64,000 nucleotides of DNA from Hoeflea phototrophica DFL-43 (lineage in GTDB: Bacteria; Pseudomonadota; Alphaproteobacteria; Rhizobiales; Rhizobiaceae): positions 1,444,461-1,508,460 of the forward strand of contig NZ_CM002917.1 of the NCBI RefSeq assembly GCF_000154705.2, in the 5' to 3' direction. The translations under genes were made by a program, and so were the position numbers. Shown one piece after another: positions 10,462-19,747 of the stretch (positions are counted from its first letter, which is position 1; the number at the start of each line of letters is the position of its first letter). The notes below the pieces were generated by a model. It made no database searches and had not been told where the DNA came from. It saw only the letters and a program-made list of their open reading frames with translations.

Positions 10462-11426
10462 GGCAGCACCACCATGTCGCCAGCCGACAGTCCGCTGATC
10501 ACCTCGGTCATGCCCTCGTGCTCGCCGGTAAGGTTGGCGCCCAGGATGACGGTGCGCTCAACTGCAACGCCATCACGGTTTTCAACGCGGATGAAATCCA
10601 CCCCGTGGCGGCTGATGAGGGCCGACTGGGGTGCCAGCAAAGCCTGCCGCGTGCCGATCGGCACATCGACCAGAATGCGCGCATTGACGAACGCGGTGTC
10701 GAGCTTGTCGACCTCCACATCGGCGATAACCCGTCCGTTTTCGATCTGCGGATAGATCTTTGCAAGCCGGCCTCCTGCCTCCGCCCCCGCTGTCGCAATG
10801 CGGATGCTGGAACCGGTCTGCAATTGACCGGCAAAGCGTTCAGGCACGGCAAGCCTGAGATAGAAGCCGCCGGAGCCGATGGTCGCCACCGGTTCTCCGG
10901 GCATGATCACCGCGCCGCGGCTGGCCGGTACTGTCAGCACCCGGCCATCTGCCGGCGCGACGATCGTGCCTTCGCTTTGCTGCTGGGTCAGAACCGCGCG
11001 CTGCGCCTGGGTCGAGACGATCTGGTTGCGGGTGACCTCCACATCGGTTGACAATTGCGCCAGCCGCTGGCGGGTGACCACGCCCTGATTGAGCAGGGTC
11101 TCCCCGCGTGCGAACTCTGCCTGGGCCGTTTCAAGCTGGACTTCAAGCGCTGCAAGCTGCGCATCAAGCGCGTCGATCTGGAAGGCGATCTTGTCATCGA
11201 TCACCAGCCCCAATGTCTGCCCTGCCGTGACCAGATCCCCCTCGCTGATCATGAGCTCTTCAATGACGCCGCCGATGCGCGCCCGTGCGGGCACGATGTC
11301 GCGCGATTCGACGCGCGCCTGAACAGCTTTCCACTCCGTGATCTCGGTTGGAGAGATGCTCAGCGTCTCGGCTTCGGCACCGTTGGCCAAGAGCAGAACT
11401 GCCAGGATCAAGCTTCGCGTTTTCAT
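10458..11426 (-). CDS. RND efflux periplasmic adaptor (membrane fusion protein)
   Basis: A 322-residue HlyD/AcrA-type adaptor. A cleavable-looking signal peptide (MKTRSLILAVLLLANGAEA, cleavage before ETLS) precedes a split lipoyl/barrel-sandwich domain (RARIGGVIEELMISEGDLVTAG and GTIVAPADGRV). A coiled-coil hairpin from about residue 75 to 150 (LDAQLAALEVQLETAQAEFARGE) and a beta-barrel region complete it. It would link the downstream permease to an outer-membrane channel. The upstream AT-rich region with an inverted repeat at 11557-11572 is the probable promoter/operator. Confidence 0.92.
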   Translation of the reverse strand: MKTRSLILAVLLLANGAEAETLSISPTEITEWKAVQARVESRDIVPARARIGGVIEELMISEGDLVTAGQTLGLVIDDKIAFQIDALDAQLAALEVQLETAQAEFARGETLLNQGVVTRQRLAQLSTDVEVTRNQIVSTQAQRAVLTQQQSEGTIVAPADGRVLTVPASRGAVIMPGEPVATIGSGGFYLRLAVPERFAGQLQTGSSIRIATAGAEAGGRLAKIYPQIENGRVIADVEVDKLDTAFVNARILVDVPIGTRQALLAPQSALISRHGVDFIRVENRDGVAVERTVILGANLTGEHEGMTEVISGLSAGDMVVLP

Positions 11427-11556
11427 TCGTTTCGCCTCATTGCAATACAGGATCAGCCGGGGCCGAAGTCAGGGTGTGTTTCTGAAACAATGGACCCGCG
11501 CCAAGCGCCAGTCGTTGCCCACGATCAATTCCCGGCACTTTTCAGGAATATATGTA

Positions 11557-11572
11557 ATCATTTATATATGAT
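11557..11572. promoter_or_regulatory. AT-rich inverted repeat upstream of the RND operon
   Basis: ATCAT-N6-ATGAT lies inside a strikingly AT-rich stretch (11545-11590), 131 bp upstream of the adaptor start. The position suits a promoter/operator for the efflux operon. No regulator gene of the TetR or MarR type is adjacent, so this is only a candidate. Confidence 0.35.
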
Positions 11573-11591
11573 ATCGTAGATATAAAATCAA

Positions 11592-11626
11592 CTGTCTGTC
11601 CGCACAGTCGCCACTCGGACAGACAG
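11592..11626 (-). terminator. Rho-independent terminator of the GT2-like pair
   Basis: Eleven-base perfect arms (CTGTCTGTCCG and CGGACAGACAG) surround a 13-base loop, 10 bp beyond the stop of the minus-strand glycosyltransferase at 11636. On the minus strand the stem is followed by TTGATTTTAT, a fair T-tract. Confidence 0.8.
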
Positions 11627-11635
11627 CGGCCAGAT

Positions 11636-12760
11636 TCAGGCGAGCTTGTGATCGAGAAGGTGCACCGGAAACGAGATCGCGTTGATCAGCCGGTAGAACG
11701 AAGCAGCATCCTGCGTGGCATCCATGGCCATGTCGAAATAGAGGGTCTCTTCCATGATGCCCTGAAACCGTGGCACCTTGGGCTTGCGCTTGAACTCCGG
11801 CTTGAAATCCTTGAGCCCGCGTTTGCCAATCCAGTCCTCAATCGCCTTGGCATAGGCCGCCTTGCGGGCATGAAAAGCCTCGCCAGAGGTGGCGGTTTCG
11901 CAATCCTTCACACAGGCGGCAATGAAACCGCTCTGCCAGCCATCAAGTTCGATACCGTAGCGGCGTTTGAACGCCTCGATCGCAAGGGCAGTGGCGCCTG
12001 CGACACCCATGGTGGGAGAAAACGGAAACCCCTCAAGCGCCTGTGACTCCATGGATAGCGCCGCATCAGCATCGGTCGAGCACCTGCATTGCACAGACAG
12101 TGGACGTTCCCAGAACACCATGCGCTTGGCCAGCATTGTCACCTTGCAAAGACTGTCGATGTCCGGGCGGGCGTTCTCGAAATACACGTTCGAGAAGGCT
12201 GACCTGATCTGGTCGAGCACCGTGCGCCGCACCGCGCCGTGCCAGGCGCTGAAATGGCAGTCCGGCCGCTCGGATGCGCCGGCCCAGTAGAACAGACGGC
12301 GCATCATCTCGTCCTGCTCGGGCAACAGCAGTTTGCTGCCGGTGGGAACACGCGCAATCTCCTTCCCGTCACCGAGCTCCGGAGGCACGAATTCGGCCCG
12401 TCCCCAGGACAGCGCGTCAGCGTTGGACACCCGTTTGAGCGTTGCAGCGATCACCTCGCAGATGTCCGGATCGGCGTAGTCGTTCTCGCCGATGATCGAG
12501 ATCCAGTCCCCTGTGGCATGCTCGATCATCTGGTTCCAGTCAGCACTCAAGCTCGCCGGAGCCGTATCCATTTCAATCACCCGCAACCGTGGATCATGGA
12601 TCGCGGCTGCAAGCGGTTCACTGGCCCGCTCCACTCCATCGCGGAAATCGCCGACCACGATTTCGAAATCACTCCGGGAGCTGAGCAACATTTGCTTGAG
12701 TGCATTCTCGAACCCGGCGGCAGGCTTGATTGCCGCAATGCAGATCGAAAGCAAAGTCAC
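11636..12760 (-). CDS. Glycosyltransferase-like protein, GT2 (GT-A) fold, second copy of a tandem pair
   Basis: A 374-residue protein that starts with an extended LLSICIAAIKP strand, as in family 2 glycosyltransferases, and contains DWNQMIEHATGDWISIIGEND around residues 73-93. It is clearly a paralogue of the gene just upstream (shared W-x(6)-A-x-G-x-WIS-x-IG block, YFENA...D, WERPLSV). Its metal-binding motif reads END, where the neighbour has DDD, so activity may be altered. The start overlaps the upstream stop (ATGA), indicating an operon. Probable role: adding sugars to a surface glycan; donor and acceptor are unknown. Confidence 0.75.
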   Translation of the reverse strand: MTLLSICIAAIKPAAGFENALKQMLLSSRSDFEIVVGDFRDGVERASEPLAAAIHDPRLRVIEMDTAPASLSADWNQMIEHATGDWISIIGENDYADPDICEVIAATLKRVSNADALSWGRAEFVPPELGDGKEIARVPTGSKLLLPEQDEMMRRLFYWAGASERPDCHFSAWHGAVRRTVLDQIRSAFSNVYFENARPDIDSLCKVTMLAKRMVFWERPLSVQCRCSTDADAALSMESQALEGFPFSPTMGVAGATALAIEAFKRRYGIELDGWQSGFIAACVKDCETATSGEAFHARKAAYAKAIEDWIGKRGLKDFKPEFKRKPKVPRFQGIMEETLYFDMAMDATQDAASFYRLINAISFPVHLLDHKLA

Positions 12761-13959
12761 AGCGCGAACACCCTGGTTCCGCTTATCAGGCTGTCAACCG
12801 GAATGATGGCATGTTCACCAAACCGGTAGAACTCGGCTGGTGTTTGAGCGCCGATGTCGGCTTCGCGAACATTGAGACGGTTATCATTCACCCCACTGAG
12901 CTGGTTGACGGATCTGGGTGGGCTGAATGGTGCCGGCGTGAAATGCGATGCCCATTTCCCACCCTCCCAATCAGCAAACCCGCGTGAGAAACACTCAACC
13001 TTCGCCGCATGGGTTTGCGCGTCAGTAGAGAATTTACATTCGTCCATGGCGGCATGGGCGAAGTTGATCCCAAAACTTGCTGTGCTGTGGCAATAGGTGT
13101 GACAGAACCAGGCCGTTGCGGCAGCAATGCTCTGGCATAAAGATGCGCCCGGATCATCGAACACGAACGGGAAGAACGGTTGGTGAAGCTCGATAGAACC
13201 GCTGGATTCGGCAACAAATGTCTTGACCCTTGTCTTGAGGACATCGGGCGAAAGAATGGACGCGGAGTTCGATGCAAGACAGGCACCAAGCACTGAGAAC
13301 GGACGTTCGGAATGAACAATCCGCTTTGACTGGGCCAGCACCTTGCAGGTGTTTTCCCAGTCGACGATCGGGTGCTCGAAGTAGCGCCCGCCATAGGTAT
13401 CGCGGATCCGCTGCATCAGCGAGCGTTTGATCGCGCCATGATAGATGCCGACGCCCACACTGGGGCTGCGTTTGCGTTCGCTCCACCGGTAAAGCTGGTC
13501 AGCTAGGCCTTCATGCGAAGGCAAACGGGTCTCATTGGCAAGTGGAATGCTGGCCAGCGTCGGAACCGGCCTGTTGTCGGGCCACTGGTAGGTCATGCAC
13601 TCCCAGCTGATGGCGTCGACATCGCGGTAGAGCACTTCGTAGCGCCGGATTATGCCAGCAAGCTGGGGGTCGATGTAATCATCATCGCCGATCACCGAAA
13701 TCCAGCGCCCTTCGGCATGACTGACAACCCGCTCCCAGTTGTCGACCATTGAAAGCACCGATGGTCCCGGCGGGATCAGCCGGAAGCGCGGATCCGAAAA
13801 ATGCTGTGCAAAGAAGTCGCCAAGCTGACTGGGATCGTCGGAATTGTCCGAGACAATCACCTCGAAATCATTGCCTTCGGACTGGGCCAGCGCCGTGATG
13901 GTCTTGATGCAGTAGGCTTGGCGATTGCGCGTCGGCAGGCAGATCGTCAGGAGAACCAT
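12757..13959 (-). CDS. Glycosyltransferase, GT2 (GT-A) family, first copy of a tandem pair
   Basis: A 400-residue protein. The N-terminus MVLLTICLPTRNRQAYCIKT and the following FEVIVSDNSDD are classic for GT2 enzymes. The block WISVIGDDDYIDP (around residues 86-98) supplies the DxD-type metal and nucleotide-sugar site. The C-terminal half is of unknown fold and shared with the adjacent paralogue. It is the first gene of a two-gene operon ending at the terminator near 11.6 kb. Confidence 0.8.
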   Translation of the reverse strand: MVLLTICLPTRNRQAYCIKTITALAQSEGNDFEVIVSDNSDDPSQLGDFFAQHFSDPRFRLIPPGPSVLSMVDNWERVVSHAEGRWISVIGDDDYIDPQLAGIIRRYEVLYRDVDAISWECMTYQWPDNRPVPTLASIPLANETRLPSHEGLADQLYRWSERKRSPSVGVGIYHGAIKRSLMQRIRDTYGGRYFEHPIVDWENTCKVLAQSKRIVHSERPFSVLGACLASNSASILSPDVLKTRVKTFVAESSGSIELHQPFFPFVFDDPGASLCQSIAAATAWFCHTYCHSTASFGINFAHAAMDECKFSTDAQTHAAKVECFSRGFADWEGGKWASHFTPAPFSPPRSVNQLSGVNDNRLNVREADIGAQTPAEFYRFGEHAIIPVDSLISGTRVFAL

Positions 13960-14038
13960 GGACAGCTTTCATGCGGAGAATCCCGATGGCGCAAATCTGG
14001 CAGAGAAAACTTGTGCCATGCTTGCACCTGGTTCCTGC

Positions 14039-15202
14039 CTAAAAAGCCTTGCCGCGCGCTGAAACAGGCCACAGACATTCCACCTTGCCGCCGCGCACGC
14101 CGACATACCAGTCGTGAAGATTGCAGGTCGGGTCGCAATGGCCTGGCACCAGACGCAGTCTGTCGTTGATCGCGAGCACGTTTTCCGGATCGGCAATCTC
14201 GCCATGTTCGTCGGAACAGGCGACATAGCGGACATCATCGCGGCCGAAGACCACCGGAAGCCCGCTGTCCATTGACTGCACTTTCAGCCCTGCATCGCAG
14301 ATCGCCTTGCCTTCTTTAACGTGGCTCATCACCGAGGTGAGGAGAAACAGCGCATTCTCGAATCCGGTCTCATCGATGCGCTTGCCGTCCGCGTCGAGAA
14401 TCCGGCCGTAATCTGCATCCATGAAGGCATAGGAGCCGCATTGCAGCTCGTTGTAGAGGCCCGATTGGCCTTCGAATTGGTAGCTGCCGGTGCCGCCGCC
14501 GCCGATGATGTCGCACTCAAGCCCGGTGGCCTTGAGCGCATCGACCGCCTCCCTGACCATTGCCACTGCAATGTCGATCTTGGCCTTGCGGTCGGCATAG
14601 GCCGGCAAGTGCTGCATCGCCCCTTGATAGGCTTGAAGCCCGGCGAATTTGAGACCCTTTGCTGCCGCGATCCCTTGCGCCAGCGCCACCACATCTTTGG
14701 TCGTGCTCACACCGCACCGGCCCGCGCCGCAATCGATCTCGACCAGGCATTCGACCATTGTTCCGTGACGAACAGCGGCCTGGGAAAGATCGGCGATATT
14801 GGCCGCATCGTCGACGCAACAGATGGTGCGCGCGCCCAGTTTCGGCATTCGCGCCAGCCGGTCAATCTTGAGCGGATCGCGCACCTGGTTGGAAATCAGC
14901 ACGTCCTTGATGCCGCCGCGGGCAAAGGCTTCCGCTTCCGACACCTTCTGACAACAAACGCCAACCGCGCCGCCGAGCCTTTCCTGGAGCTTCGCCACAT
15001 CGACGGACTTGTGCATCTTGCCGTGCACCCGGTGCCGCACACCCATCGATTTGGCCTGTTCGCCCATCTTGATGATGTTGCGTTCCAGCGCGTCGAGATC
15101 GAGCACCAGACAGGGTGTCTGGATCTCGGTCTCATCCATGCCGGGCAGGGCGGGCACGTCATAGCCGACTTCAAGCCCCTCTAAGCGCGTTGTTGCATCC
15201 AT
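14039..15202 (-). CDS. DSD1/D-threonine aldolase-family PLP enzyme, similar to 3-hydroxy-D-aspartate aldolase (BhcC)
   Basis: A 387-residue fold-III PLP enzyme. It begins the alanine-racemase-like barrel with TPCLVLDLDALERNI, and the PLP lysine region is HGKMHKSVDVAKLQ. GGGGTGSYQFE forms the phosphate loop, and the C-terminal HCDPTCNLHDWYVGVRGG has the His and Cys typical of the metal site in this family. Homologues cleave D-threonine or beta-hydroxyaspartate to glycine plus an aldehyde or glyoxylate. The other genes of the beta-hydroxyaspartate cycle (bhcA, B, D) are not adjacent, so the pathway assignment is tentative. The ATG at 15202 has GAGGA four bases upstream; ATGs further out are possible. 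Confidence 0.75.
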   Translation of the reverse strand: MDATTRLEGLEVGYDVPALPGMDETEIQTPCLVLDLDALERNIIKMGEQAKSMGVRHRVHGKMHKSVDVAKLQERLGGAVGVCCQKVSEAEAFARGGIKDVLISNQVRDPLKIDRLARMPKLGARTICCVDDAANIADLSQAAVRHGTMVECLVEIDCGAGRCGVSTTKDVVALAQGIAAAKGLKFAGLQAYQGAMQHLPAYADRKAKIDIAVAMVREAVDALKATGLECDIIGGGGTGSYQFEGQSGLYNELQCGSYAFMDADYGRILDADGKRIDETGFENALFLLTSVMSHVKEGKAICDAGLKVQSMDSGLPVVFGRDDVRYVACSDEHGEIADPENVLAINDRLRLVPGHCDPTCNLHDWYVGVRGGKVECLWPVSARGKAF

Positions 15203-15453
15203 GCTGTCCTCGCCAAAAGCCATATTTCCAAAACGGGTGATCCCTTCGCCCTTCAAGTTTGCCAACAGGGAGATACCACTCCTTGGATGGTCCGAAGCCG
15301 GGATGCAGTCAAGCGGCTCTTGTGCCGATCCTTCTCGAGCAGGATTGACCTGGCACAGCCGATCGGGTCATGTGGCCGCAAGAAATGGCGCGTCCGGGCT
15401 GCTCTCTTGCGAGCATCTGAAATCAAGGCGCCCGTATGCAGAAGGAAAATGCC

Positions 15454-15720
15454 ATGCGGCTGGTACTCGTTGATTTTCGCCACCCGTTCTTCAAGCCCAT
15501 GACCCGGCGGGTTGTGATCATTACGCTGATGGCGGCCTGGACGGTCTTCGAGTTCGTCGCCGGTTCGGACGCATGGGGTATCTTCTTCGGAGCCCTGACC
15601 GCCTATGTCGCCTGGGGGTTTTTCCTTTCCGGTCACCCCGATGAACCTGAACCCAAGCCCGATGAGACTGAGGCGAAGTCCGCCGAGAGCGATCAATCCG
15701 ACCCACCTATCAGCCAATAA
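15454..15720 (+). CDS. Small membrane protein, DUF3329-like
   Basis: An 88-residue protein whose N-terminus (VLVDFRHPFFKPMTRR) and two hydrophobic segments (VVIITLMAAWTVFEFVAG and WGIFFGALTAYVAWGFFL) match the DUF3329 pattern as I remember it. An acidic, proline-rich tail follows (PDEPEPKPDETEAKS). AAGGA precedes the ATG at 15454; an in-frame ATG at 15436 is the alternative. The function is unknown. Confidence 0.7.
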   Translation: MRLVLVDFRHPFFKPMTRRVVIITLMAAWTVFEFVAGSDAWGIFFGALTAYVAWGFFLSGHPDEPEPKPDETEAKSAESDQSDPPISQ

Positions 15721-15874
15721 CACCGCACCTTGCCGGTCGGCAGCCGAGCCTCTGGGACCTCCGAACCAAAGGCAAGCGGCAATGTGCTAAAAACATTGCC
15801 GCCAGAGGCCGCAATTGAAGGGAAGGGGGCTTGTGGCGCGCCGGTCACCGGTCTATAAGCCAGCCCGCTGGTCA

Positions 15875-15951
15875 CGGAGTGTAGCGCAGCCTGGTAGCGC
15901 ACGTCGTTCGGGACGACGGGGTCGGAGGTTCGAATCCTCTCACTCCGACCA
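15875..15951 (+). tRNA. tRNA-Pro (CGG)
   Basis: A 77-nt cloverleaf. The acceptor stem CGGAGTG pairs with CACTCCG, followed by ACCA, which encodes the CCA end. The D-arm contains AGCCTGGTAGC, the anticodon arm is CGTCG-TTCGGGA-CGACG with anticodon CGG, and the T-arm reads GGAGG-TTCGAAT-CCTCT, with a mismatch that still leaves a stem. It reads proline CCG codons. Confidence 0.97.
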
Positions 15952-16210
15952 GATTTTCCCGGGTCCATTCTTGTCACATCGACAATCAATTCGCCCTTTG
16001 GCGTTGGCGATCCGTTGTTTGGCGACGATCAAACACCGATCCGGGCCGTAGCGTCTCAAGGTAACGTGATCCTCAAAAGGCAGTGATTTGGGCCGTGAGG
16101 CATTCGATTTGTGCCGCAGACTGCAGCAGCCTTGTGCTAGGCTTCACGCCGAGGCATCAAGACATCATGGTTGTGAAACGGTGTGTCGGTCGCTGCGAGG
16201 AGTTGGCAAG

Positions 16211-17566
16211 ATGATACATTCCATCAGTGTGCTGCGGCAGAGCCTTTTCCCGGCTGCAAGCCAGACAGTCAGGCTGCCCGCTCGTGTTGTCCAGGCCATA
16301 TCGGATCATGACAATTCCAGCGAGGTGGTGATCAAGTTCATTCAGCTTGCCATCATCACAGTTATGGCCGTGCTTTACTTTCTGTCGCCCAAACGCGGCG
16401 ATCCGGACCTGCAATGGACAGTGCCATTCGCAATAGGACTCTACATCTGCCTGACCCTTGTGGGACTGTTCTGGGCCACGCGCGCCAGAATTCCCGATTG
16501 GGCCGTCTATGCGTCGATCATTTTCGATATGGCGCTGCTTTATTCGTTGATCTGGAGTTTTCACATCAAATACGGGCAACCGCCCTCGTTCTATCTCAAA
16601 TCGCCGACCCTGATGTATGTCTTCATCTTCATTGGTTTGCGAACGCTGCGTTTCGAGCCCCGCTTTGTCCTGGTCGCCGGTCTGGCTGCCATCATGGGCT
16701 GGGTGGGGATGATTGGCTATGTCGCGTTCAGCGATTCCAAGGACATGATGATCACGCGCGACTATGTCACCTACCTGACGTCCAACAGTCTGCTGGTTGG
16801 CGCGGAAGTTGAGAAGATCATTCTGATCCTGCTGGTGACCGGAACGCTTACGCTGTCGCTGCACCGCGCCAAGGGTATTCTTGAACGCGCCTTGTCCGAC
16901 CGCGACGCGGCGCAGACATTCTCCCGCTTCTTTGATTCCGACGTGGCGCAGGAACTGCGCGAATCCGATCTTCAATTGCGCGCGGGCGAGGGCGTCAATC
17001 GCAACGCTGCCATTCTCATGGTGGATTTGCGCGGGTTCTCCAAGGCAGCCCAGTCGATGCAGCCTTCGGATGTCATGAGCATGCTTGGCCAGTATCAGAA
17101 ACGGTTGATACCGATCATTCAGCGCAATGGCGGTTCCATCGACAAGTTTCTCGGCGACGGCATTCTGGCCAGTTTCGGTGCCGCCCACGTTGATGAGGAA
17201 TTCACGGTCGGCGCGGTGCGTACGGTCGAGGAGATTTTGGCGGATTTCAAGACCTGGGGCGACGATCCGCTGCTGGCCCGGTTCGCGTCAGGCGGCATTG
17301 GCATTGCCCTGTCGTCCGGCCAGATCGTCTTTGGTGTCGTGGGCGACGATCACCGGCTCGAGATGACGGTCATCGGCTCTGCGGTTAATCTTTGCGCCAA
17401 GCTTGAGAAATACAACAAGGAACTAGGCTCGCTGGCGGTCATTGACAAGGCGACCTACGAGAAGGCTCTGGAGCGTGGCTTTGATCCGAAACTCGAACCG
17501 AAACTGACCAGCGGCAGGATTGTGGATCTGGGCCGCGTTCAGGAGGTTTACGCTTACGGGACTTGA
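16211..17566 (+). CDS. Membrane-anchored class III adenylate/guanylate cyclase
   Basis: A 451-residue protein with about six hydrophobic helices in residues 40-230 and a C-terminal class III cyclase domain. First metal Asp: ILMVDLRGFS. Substrate Lys and second Asp: SIDKFLGDG. The late motif reads VIGSAVNLCAKLE: the transition-state Asn is kept, but the usual Arg is Lys and the adenine-contacting Asp/Thr position is Ser. Substrate and rate are therefore uncertain. It probably makes cAMP at the inner membrane in response to a membrane or periplasmic cue. ATG at 16211, with GAGGAG nine bases upstream. It converges with the ABC permease gene 8 bp away. Confidence 0.85.
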   Translation: MIHSISVLRQSLFPAASQTVRLPARVVQAISDHDNSSEVVIKFIQLAIITVMAVLYFLSPKRGDPDLQWTVPFAIGLYICLTLVGLFWATRARIPDWAVYASIIFDMALLYSLIWSFHIKYGQPPSFYLKSPTLMYVFIFIGLRTLRFEPRFVLVAGLAAIMGWVGMIGYVAFSDSKDMMITRDYVTYLTSNSLLVGAEVEKIILILLVTGTLTLSLHRAKGILERALSDRDAAQTFSRFFDSDVAQELRESDLQLRAGEGVNRNAAILMVDLRGFSKAAQSMQPSDVMSMLGQYQKRLIPIIQRNGGSIDKFLGDGILASFGAAHVDEEFTVGAVRTVEEILADFKTWGDDPLLARFASGGIGIALSSGQIVFGVVGDDHRLEMTVIGSAVNLCAKLEKYNKELGSLAVIDKATYEKALERGFDPKLEPKLTSGRIVDLGRVQEVYAYGT

Positions 17567-17574
17567 GCGGCGCC

Positions 17575-18750
17575 TTACTTGTAAGGGTCGGCCGCATCGC
17601 GCATTCCGTCACCCATGAAATTGAACGCCAGGATCACCAGGATGACGGGAACCGTCGGCAGCAGAAGCCACGGATAGAACGCGATCGCACTCACATCGCG
17701 GGCTTCCGTGAGCAGAATGCCCCAGCTGGTAATTGGTGGTCTCAGGCCAAGCCCCAGGAAACTCAAGGCGGTTTCACCCAAAATCATGCCCGGTATGGAA
17801 ATTGTCGCCGTCGCGATCAGGTGTGACATGAAGCCGGGCACCAGGTGCCGGCCAATGATGCGCCTGGCGCGCGCGCCCATCAGTTGCGCGGCGAGCACAT
17901 AGTCTTCCTCGCGCAGCGCAAAGAGTTTCGATCGCACCGCGCGTGCAAGCCCGGTCCAATCCAGCAATCCCAGGATTATGGTGATGCCCAGATAGACAAG
18001 GATCGGGCTCCATGTCACCGGCATGATCGCCGCCAGCGCAAGCCACAGCGGAATGCTCGGAATGGATTGCAGAACCTCAATGACGCGCTGAACGACCAGA
18101 TCGACCTTTCCGCCATAATAGCCCGCGATGCCGCCGATGACGATTCCGAGCACGAAACTGAAAGCAATGCCCAAAAGCCCGATGGTCAGCGAGATCCGCG
18201 CGCCGTAGAGAATCCGCGACAACATATCCCTGCCAAGCCGGTCAGTGCCAAGCAGGAACAGTTCTCCGTCTTCCGCGGGGCAGAAGAGGTGGAAACTTCC
18301 GTCAACCAATCCCCAAAACCGGTAGGAATCTCCGCTGCAGAAAAACCGGATCCGCTGAATGTCGGATGTGTCGTCGGTGTAAACGCGGCGAAGGTTTTCC
18401 ATGTCCAGCGACATGGTCCGTCCGTAGGTGAACGGCCCGACAAACTCGCCCTCATGGAACAGGTGAATACCTTGCGGCGGCGCATGAATGAACTCGGTGT
18501 TGCGCGTGTGCAGGTTGTAGGGAGCAAGAAACTCCGCAATCACGATCATGCCGTAAAGCACCGCCAGAAAAATGGCGGAGACCAGGGCCAATCTATGGCG
18601 CTTGAACTTCCACCACATCAGACGCAGCTGAGAGGCGCGGTGAACTTTTTCCTGCTCCGACGTCATGGCTTCGAATGAATGCGGGTCGAACGGAGCCGTG
18701 GAGACAAAATGCTCGAGCGGCGCACCTGAGGGAGGAAGGGATGTGCTCAC
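17575..18750 (-). CDS. Oligopeptide-type ABC transporter permease (DppC/YejE-like)
   Basis: A 391-residue permease. A membrane helix near residue 50 is followed by a ~100-residue periplasmic insertion (residues about 75-165) and then by the binding-protein-dependent transport core, with the EAA loop reading AAQLMGARARRIIGRHLVP. The long insertion resembles YejE, the C-type permease of the microcin C/peptide importer. The start overlaps the upstream permease stop (ATGA at 18747-18750). It is the last gene of a three-gene transport operon. Confidence 0.88.
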   Translation of the reverse strand: MSTSLPPSGAPLEHFVSTAPFDPHSFEAMTSEQEKVHRASQLRLMWWKFKRHRLALVSAIFLAVLYGMIVIAEFLAPYNLHTRNTEFIHAPPQGIHLFHEGEFVGPFTYGRTMSLDMENLRRVYTDDTSDIQRIRFFCSGDSYRFWGLVDGSFHLFCPAEDGELFLLGTDRLGRDMLSRILYGARISLTIGLLGIAFSFVLGIVIGGIAGYYGGKVDLVVQRVIEVLQSIPSIPLWLALAAIMPVTWSPILVYLGITIILGLLDWTGLARAVRSKLFALREEDYVLAAQLMGARARRIIGRHLVPGFMSHLIATATISIPGMILGETALSFLGLGLRPPITSWGILLTEARDVSAIAFYPWLLLPTVPVILVILAFNFMGDGMRDAADPYK

Positions 18751-19745
18751 TTTGTGCTCCCGCCCTGAAGTCGAATACGCGGATCCAGATAGGCCAGCGC
18801 AATGTCTGATATCAGAACGCCGATAACGGTTAGGAATGCGAGAAACATCAGGAACGACCCCGCCAGATACATATCCTGGCTCTGAAGCGCCTGGATCAGC
18901 ATCGGTCCTGTTGTTTGCAGCGACAGCACGATCGCGGTGATTTCAGCCCCGGAGATGATGGCGGGCAGGATTGACCCGATGTCGGATATGAAAAAGTTGA
19001 GCGACATCCGCAGCGGATACTTGACCAGGGTGCGGAACGGGCTGAGGCCTTTGGCGCGCGCCGTGGTGACATATTGCTTCTCAAGTTCGTCGAGCAGATT
19101 GGCGCGCAGCCGCCGGATCATGCCGGCTGTTCCGGCGGTCGCGATGATCACCACCGGGATCCAGAGGTGCTCCATGATCGACTTGAACTTCTCCCACGAC
19201 ATCGGCTGGTTGAAGTATTCCTCATCCATCAAGCCGCCGATGGAGGTTCCAAACCACACATTGGCGAAATACATCATCACCAATGCCATCATGAAGTTTG
19301 GAATTGCCAGTCCGATCAGGCCAACAAGCGTCAAGCCGTAGTCACCCCAGCTGTACTGGTGCGTTGCCGAGTAGATGCCGATTGGAAAGGCGATCAGCCA
19401 AGTCACGACAATGGTGACGAAGGACACCAGAATTGTCAGCCAGAGACGATCGCCGACGACTTCATTGACCGGAAGCCGGTATTCGAACGAATACCCGAAA
19501 TCACCGACCAGCATGCCGCTGACCCATTGCACGTAGCGCACCGGCAACGGCTGATCGAAGCCGTATCTGACCCGCAATTCCTCGATTTCGGCCATATCGG
19601 TGGCTTCGCCCAAGGCGCGAAGCTCGGCCACGTAGCTCTCAAAGTAGTCACCTGGCGGCAGTTCGATGATCGCAAACACCAGCAGCGATATAAACAGAAG
19701 CGTGGGGATCATGACCAGACAGCGCCATGCAATATATCTCAACAT
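18747..19745 (-). CDS. Oligopeptide-type ABC transporter permease (DppB/YejB-like)
   Basis: A 332-residue B-type permease. The start MLRYIAWRCLVMIPTLLFIS is typical of DppB/OppB. An elongated first loop (residues ~30-90) is followed by the transport core, with the EAA motif TTARAKGLSPFRTLVKYPLR near residue 215. It follows the binding-protein gene with a 2-bp gap. It would form the membrane channel with the C-type permease and the dual ATPase encoded at 27050-28942. Confidence 0.9.
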   Translation of the reverse strand: MLRYIAWRCLVMIPTLLFISLLVFAIIELPPGDYFESYVAELRALGEATDMAEIEELRVRYGFDQPLPVRYVQWVSGMLVGDFGYSFEYRLPVNEVVGDRLWLTILVSFVTIVVTWLIAFPIGIYSATHQYSWGDYGLTLVGLIGLAIPNFMMALVMMYFANVWFGTSIGGLMDEEYFNQPMSWEKFKSIMEHLWIPVVIIATAGTAGMIRRLRANLLDELEKQYVTTARAKGLSPFRTLVKYPLRMSLNFFISDIGSILPAIISGAEITAIVLSLQTTGPMLIQALQSQDMYLAGSFLMFLAFLTVIGVLISDIALAYLDPRIRLQGGSTK

Positions 19746-19747
19746 TG

